This document shows positions 46,001 through 48,722 of a stretch of DNA of 48,722 nucleotides, in pieces. How positions within the stretch are numbered: position 1 is the stretch's first letter; every line of letters begins with the position of its first letter. The notes beneath the pieces are model-generated. The model made no database searches. It was not told where the DNA came from and saw only the letters and a list, made by a program, of their open reading frames with translations. The position numbers and the translations under genes are program-made. Origin of the DNA: Lingula anatina (taxonomy: Eukaryota; Brachiopoda; Lingulata; Lingulida; Lingulidae); assembly GCF_001039355.2 (NCBI RefSeq), contig NW_019773570.1:652139-700860 (forward strand), written 5' to 3'.

Positions 46001-48673
46001 AGGGAAATATTTTATGTGACGGACATTTCGCCACGAAATCTTTATTTTCAGAGATATGTGGGTACGATTAATACTTTTTATGGAACTAATTTAACGATAT
46101 ATCATTCTTTGAGAAATAAGTGCCGTTTAATATTGCTTCAGGGTCTCCCAAAATTTGTCAACGCGTAACTTATGTTACCTGGAGCAGAGGGATAGGCCAA
46201 AATAACTGGACTCTGTTGTATGGAAATTCCTTCTTCCCTCGTCCTTCTTCCTGGAATATGTAAGGCTTCAAAACCTTAAGAGGATCTGGCACTTCCAGGT
46301 CCAAGGTAACAGGTTGTAAACTGGTGTCCCAGAAATGTGCAACAGCCTTCCTTTGGTCGCCGTACCTTAATTCACACAACACTGCTGTACAACTGAAGAA
46401 ATCCGTTGGAAGAAGATCTTCCCCAAGGAGTAGATTCAACAGACAACTCTTGCCAGCACCGGTTTCACCTGAATTATATATATGAATGAAATATGGCAAA
46501 TACTGAAATGTTATAGCAAAGAGTCCGATTATTATGCAAAATCAATATTAATGCATGATCGCGAATTTACACAGTCGTGTGCTAATGTAAACAAATGCCA
46601 GTTGACAGATCGTAGGAGAATGGGCTGGCATGGGCTAAAAAGCAGAATATCGCAAGTCATGGCACAAGTCATATAGAGTTCATATAGTTAAAACCTAATT
46701 TTAAGATGTTTTAGATTAAAAATACATGTAGGTCTACAGTTGTCTCATCATGGCAGGGCTAAGTCTTAACTCTCGACTAAGAACTTGAAAATTAAAGGGG
46801 CCACTATGGCAGATATTGTTCTGATCAATCATGTTTAAAAGCTTCATGGCCAGAAATGCGCAGCATTCACGCGATACGCGAGGGCGCTACAGTAGGGCTT
46901 CACGTGACTCAACAAGCCAATCACAGCACAACAATGGCATCGCACACAGACTCTGTGATAAGTGCTCAGCCCATTGTCAAGTAGTGTTAGTTCATGGTAA
47001 CAAGCGTCTGACATGTGCAGAGATGTTTATTGTAATATATATTGTTCTTATTGTTACATTATTAAATCTAACTCTGTATCCAAGTAGTAACTATACTGTA
47101 CCAAGTCAGGTACTGATGATGTGCAGAGGTCATATTTTCCAGAATAAGCCATTACCACTAATTTATAACTTTAATTTTGTTTAATATGTTATTCATGAAA
47201 GAGTTAATGAAAGATTATTTTAATTTGTCAAATCGTGATCTTATTCTTTTTATATTCAAATAATTTAATAATGTGGGTAAAATTGGTTTTCCACTTCTTA
47301 TTTGCATTTTTCCTTTACTACAAGATTATTTTGGAACAGTTGCAGCATTAAAATTTAAAATAAATAGCAATCTGAAAGAAGAATTTTGCATTATTATTTA
47401 TTATTTAAAAATGATGATAGGAATTTTGGATTAAGAGATTAGTTAAATACTGAGTAGTGATATTGTAAGTCAATTTATGAAGAATCTGATAATATGATTG
47501 AAAATACGATTGAATTCTTGGCCTTGCACTGGGCAGTTTCACATTTATGCCAAGTGCTTTTTTTGGACTCCATTGTACAGTGGTAAAAGTTCTTCAATTG
47601 CCACGAAAGTTTTTAATCAGACTCTGTATGGTGCTGCTATCTGCTGGTGCTATCGGCAACGAATTAATTTGCCTTTGTTTCTGAGTGAATCTGCCGTCTA
47701 AAATCACTATTTCTGAAAATATGTGCTTTTTGCTGAGGGTAGGCTAAACAATACACGGCAAACTTCTTAGTACGTGTGTACAACAGAATTTTTAAAAAAC
47801 CCTAGCGATATTTGGTCAGGAGTTGCTTGAAGCATAGTACAGCGTTGCTGTCTATCGGCATCAGGCCGCTAGTTTGTCAATTACCCACGAATCGCGAACC
47901 CATTCATTTTCCTATGGCAATCTAGCAACTCATTAAAAGTGCACGCATGCGCAGTGGGCTAAGCGTGACGTCATGCAGTGCATTTCTGGGGATGTAAAGC
48001 CCTCTTTAATCATTCAGATATACCTGCTACTAAAATTCCACTTTCGCTTTTAGAGAGTTCTCCAATGCTTTCACTTAATCTTTCTACCACTCGCGGAATG
48101 TTTTGATTTAGGTCATCACGTCTCCTTTCTGGTAAACCAGAAATATACTCAATCGTGTCTTTGTATAATTGCTGTAGCTGTTTTCTTGTCTCTTTATCTT
48201 CCTCCAAGGCATCTGCCATTAGTTCAGCGGCCTGAAATGAAAAATAAAGCGACCATTTACAAAATTTGACTTCCAGTCAGGTTTTGGATGGAAGTCCACT
48301 TTTTAGAAATATTTTGACTACGAACGGCCTCTAAATATCCTTCGTTTGTCTCCTCATTTAGATTTTGTAGTGAATTAAAACTAATATATAGCATATGTTA
48401 AGTTGTAGGCCTGATTAAATCTATAAAAAGCGAAGTGAGAACGGATATCATGAATTATTACCTACAGCATTTTAAACTTACATTCAGTGGGTCCTCAGCC
48501 ACACCTACACCATGTAGTTTCAAGAATTTTCTCAATCTGAGGACTACGTCGTCCTTGTTCTTCACACCAGCGTGATCTATCCCTAACTCTCGTAACTTCT
48601 TTATGCCTTCTTTCAAATTGGATATAGCATCTATTTCAGCTAACGAAATTGGGGGTGAGTATTGGCCAGCCAT
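40010..48673 (-). CDS. Gene B: dynamin-like GTPase fused to an intact protein kinase (DSTYK-like), 3' incomplete
   Basis: Exons on the minus strand, in order: 48673-48482, 48231-48024, 46468-46179, 45831-45691, 43812-43567, 41965-41853, 41675-40527 and 40316-40010. They join in frame across GT-AG introns to 882 residues. Order: helical, SAP-like N-terminus (about 20-57); GTPase with G1 GETGAGKS (134-141), T161 in SCTA, G3 DSPG (237-240) and G4 NKWD (319-322); coiled coil; hydrophobic hairpin (about 578-608, around SPVWIPIG); coiled coil; kinase with glycine loop SGTFGEV, beta-3 Lys K758 and HRDLKPEN (H873-N880). The last visible exon ends in phase 0 just after that motif, exactly where gene A has an intron. 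The DFG-to-C-lobe exon was not found in 38274-40009 and may lie in the gap or beyond. Predicted role (inference): a GTP-controlled membrane protein with an active Ser/Thr or dual-specificity kinase. Confidence 0.85.
41966..43566 (-). other. Intron 5 of gene B, absent from gene A
   Basis: This phase-0 intron splits the end of the GTPase domain (after ...SVTK, before AHSALKQG). Gene A encodes the matching region in one exon (21002-21330), so either B gained an intron or A lost one. It contains a CACTA pentamer microsatellite and otherwise no recognised features; the plus-strand frame 43199-43489 has no domain. Confidence 0.75.
43164..43197. repeat. CTACA pentanucleotide microsatellite
   Basis: About seven units of ctaca without interruption, inside gene B intron 5. 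Confidence 0.9.
44100..44545 (-). pseudogene. 3' tail of a CR1/Jockey-like LINE in gene B intron 4
   Basis: The minus-strand frame 44545-44300 carries CLKSFGDRAF, APKVWNALPNIIR and DNCKSLLKTPIF. This fits the conserved C-terminal tail (SFGDRaFs.aaP+lWNsLP..IR.a.s...FKk.LKT.LF) of invertebrate CR1/Jockey-type reverse transcriptases. A TA repeat follows at about 44301-44320. The aaggcgcc-rich stretch at 44173-44210 may be part of its 3' UTR. No upstream RT motifs are present, so the copy is strongly 5'-truncated, as usual for LINEs. Confidence 0.8.
44546..45690. other. Rest of gene B intron 4, nothing recognised
   Basis: AT-rich DNA. The plus-strand frame 44675-44953 is low-complexity without a domain. 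Confidence 0.45.
46792..48010. mobile_element. Possible DNA transposon remnant in gene B intron 2
   Basis: The left end, attaaaggggccac... with ccagaaatgcgcagcat about 58 bases in (near 46850), is echoed in reverse complement at the right end (attaaagaggg at 48010 inwards, then ccagaaatgcactgcat). The similarity is patchy and no clear target duplication was found. The plus-strand frame 46831-47184 has no recognised transposase motif. Confidence 0.3.
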
Positions 48674-48722
48674 TTTTTCTTTAGGAATGCAAAAAAGAAA
48701 TAAAAATAATATTTTGTTATCT
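48674..48722 (-). other. Probable splice acceptor upstream of gene B start codon
   Basis: On the minus strand a T-rich run leads to cctaaag just 5 bases before the ATG. This would fit a 5' UTR intron ending there, as proposed for gene A. The upstream exon would lie outside the window. Confidence 0.3.

Noticed and set aside
1-48722. CRISPR arrays, operons, bacterial promoters or Shine-Dalgarno sites
   Set aside because: The window is intron-bearing eukaryotic DNA; the tandem repeats seen have units and spacing unlike CRISPR.

Overview
This is eukaryotic nuclear DNA, most likely from a marine invertebrate. The genes are split by GT-AG introns, the DNA between them is AT-rich, and it holds many simple repeats and several transposon classes (L1/Tx1-like, CR1/Jockey-like and RTE-like LINE remains, Tc1/mariner, Harbinger-like, foldback/MITE elements). 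Frequent tacatgta-type words suggest a mollusc or lancelet, but I cannot fix the phylum from sequence alone.

The window holds two host protein-coding genes, arranged tail to tail and related by an old duplication. Gene A (plus strand, 17039-24128, 8 coding exons, 1027 residues) and gene B (minus strand, 48673 down to at least 40010, 8 exons seen, 882 residues, 3' end missing) share one architecture: a short helical N-terminal domain, a dynamin-type GTPase domain with intact G1/G2/G3/G4 motifs, a coiled-coil stalk broken by a hydrophobic hairpin, and a C-terminal protein kinase domain. As I recall it, this layout resembles the DSTYK (dusty kinase) family, whose vertebrate members have a degraded nucleotide-binding site. 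Here the GTPase is intact in both copies, while the kinase is intact only in gene B. Gene A has CLD for HRD, NIS for DFG and LPY for APE, so it is a predicted pseudokinase. Intron positions and phases match throughout, except for one extra intron in gene B. A GTPase plus active kinase beside a GTPase plus pseudokinase is the most interesting system here.

Layout: 1-2570 has little beyond a 161-bp tandem repeat. 2571-3421 is a dispersed repeat with an inverted copy at 38696-39530. 6952-13590 is a 2.25-kb tandem repeat array whose second unit carries a Tc1-like element with a TA target duplication; it ends at a 1-base N. 14340-16760 is upstream of gene A, with a 31-bp repeat family, a possible 5' UTR donor, a foldback element and a reverse-transcriptase relic. 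17039-24128 is gene A, with a foldback in intron 1 and LINE and Tc1 relics in intron 4. 24129-28442 is 3' UTR and featureless DNA. 28443-33862 is a 5' and internally reduced L1/Tx1-like LINE bounded by a perfect 16-bp target duplication; a Harbinger-like element (CAG duplication) lies inside its ORF1 and a 523-bp inverted-repeat element (CACCT duplication) just upstream of ORF1. 34000-38700 holds MITE-like pieces, a long palindrome and a 752-base assembly gap. 38696-48722 holds a repeat copy, a TTA-flanked MITE and gene B. The kinase C-lobe of gene B is not in the visible sequence and may lie in the gap.
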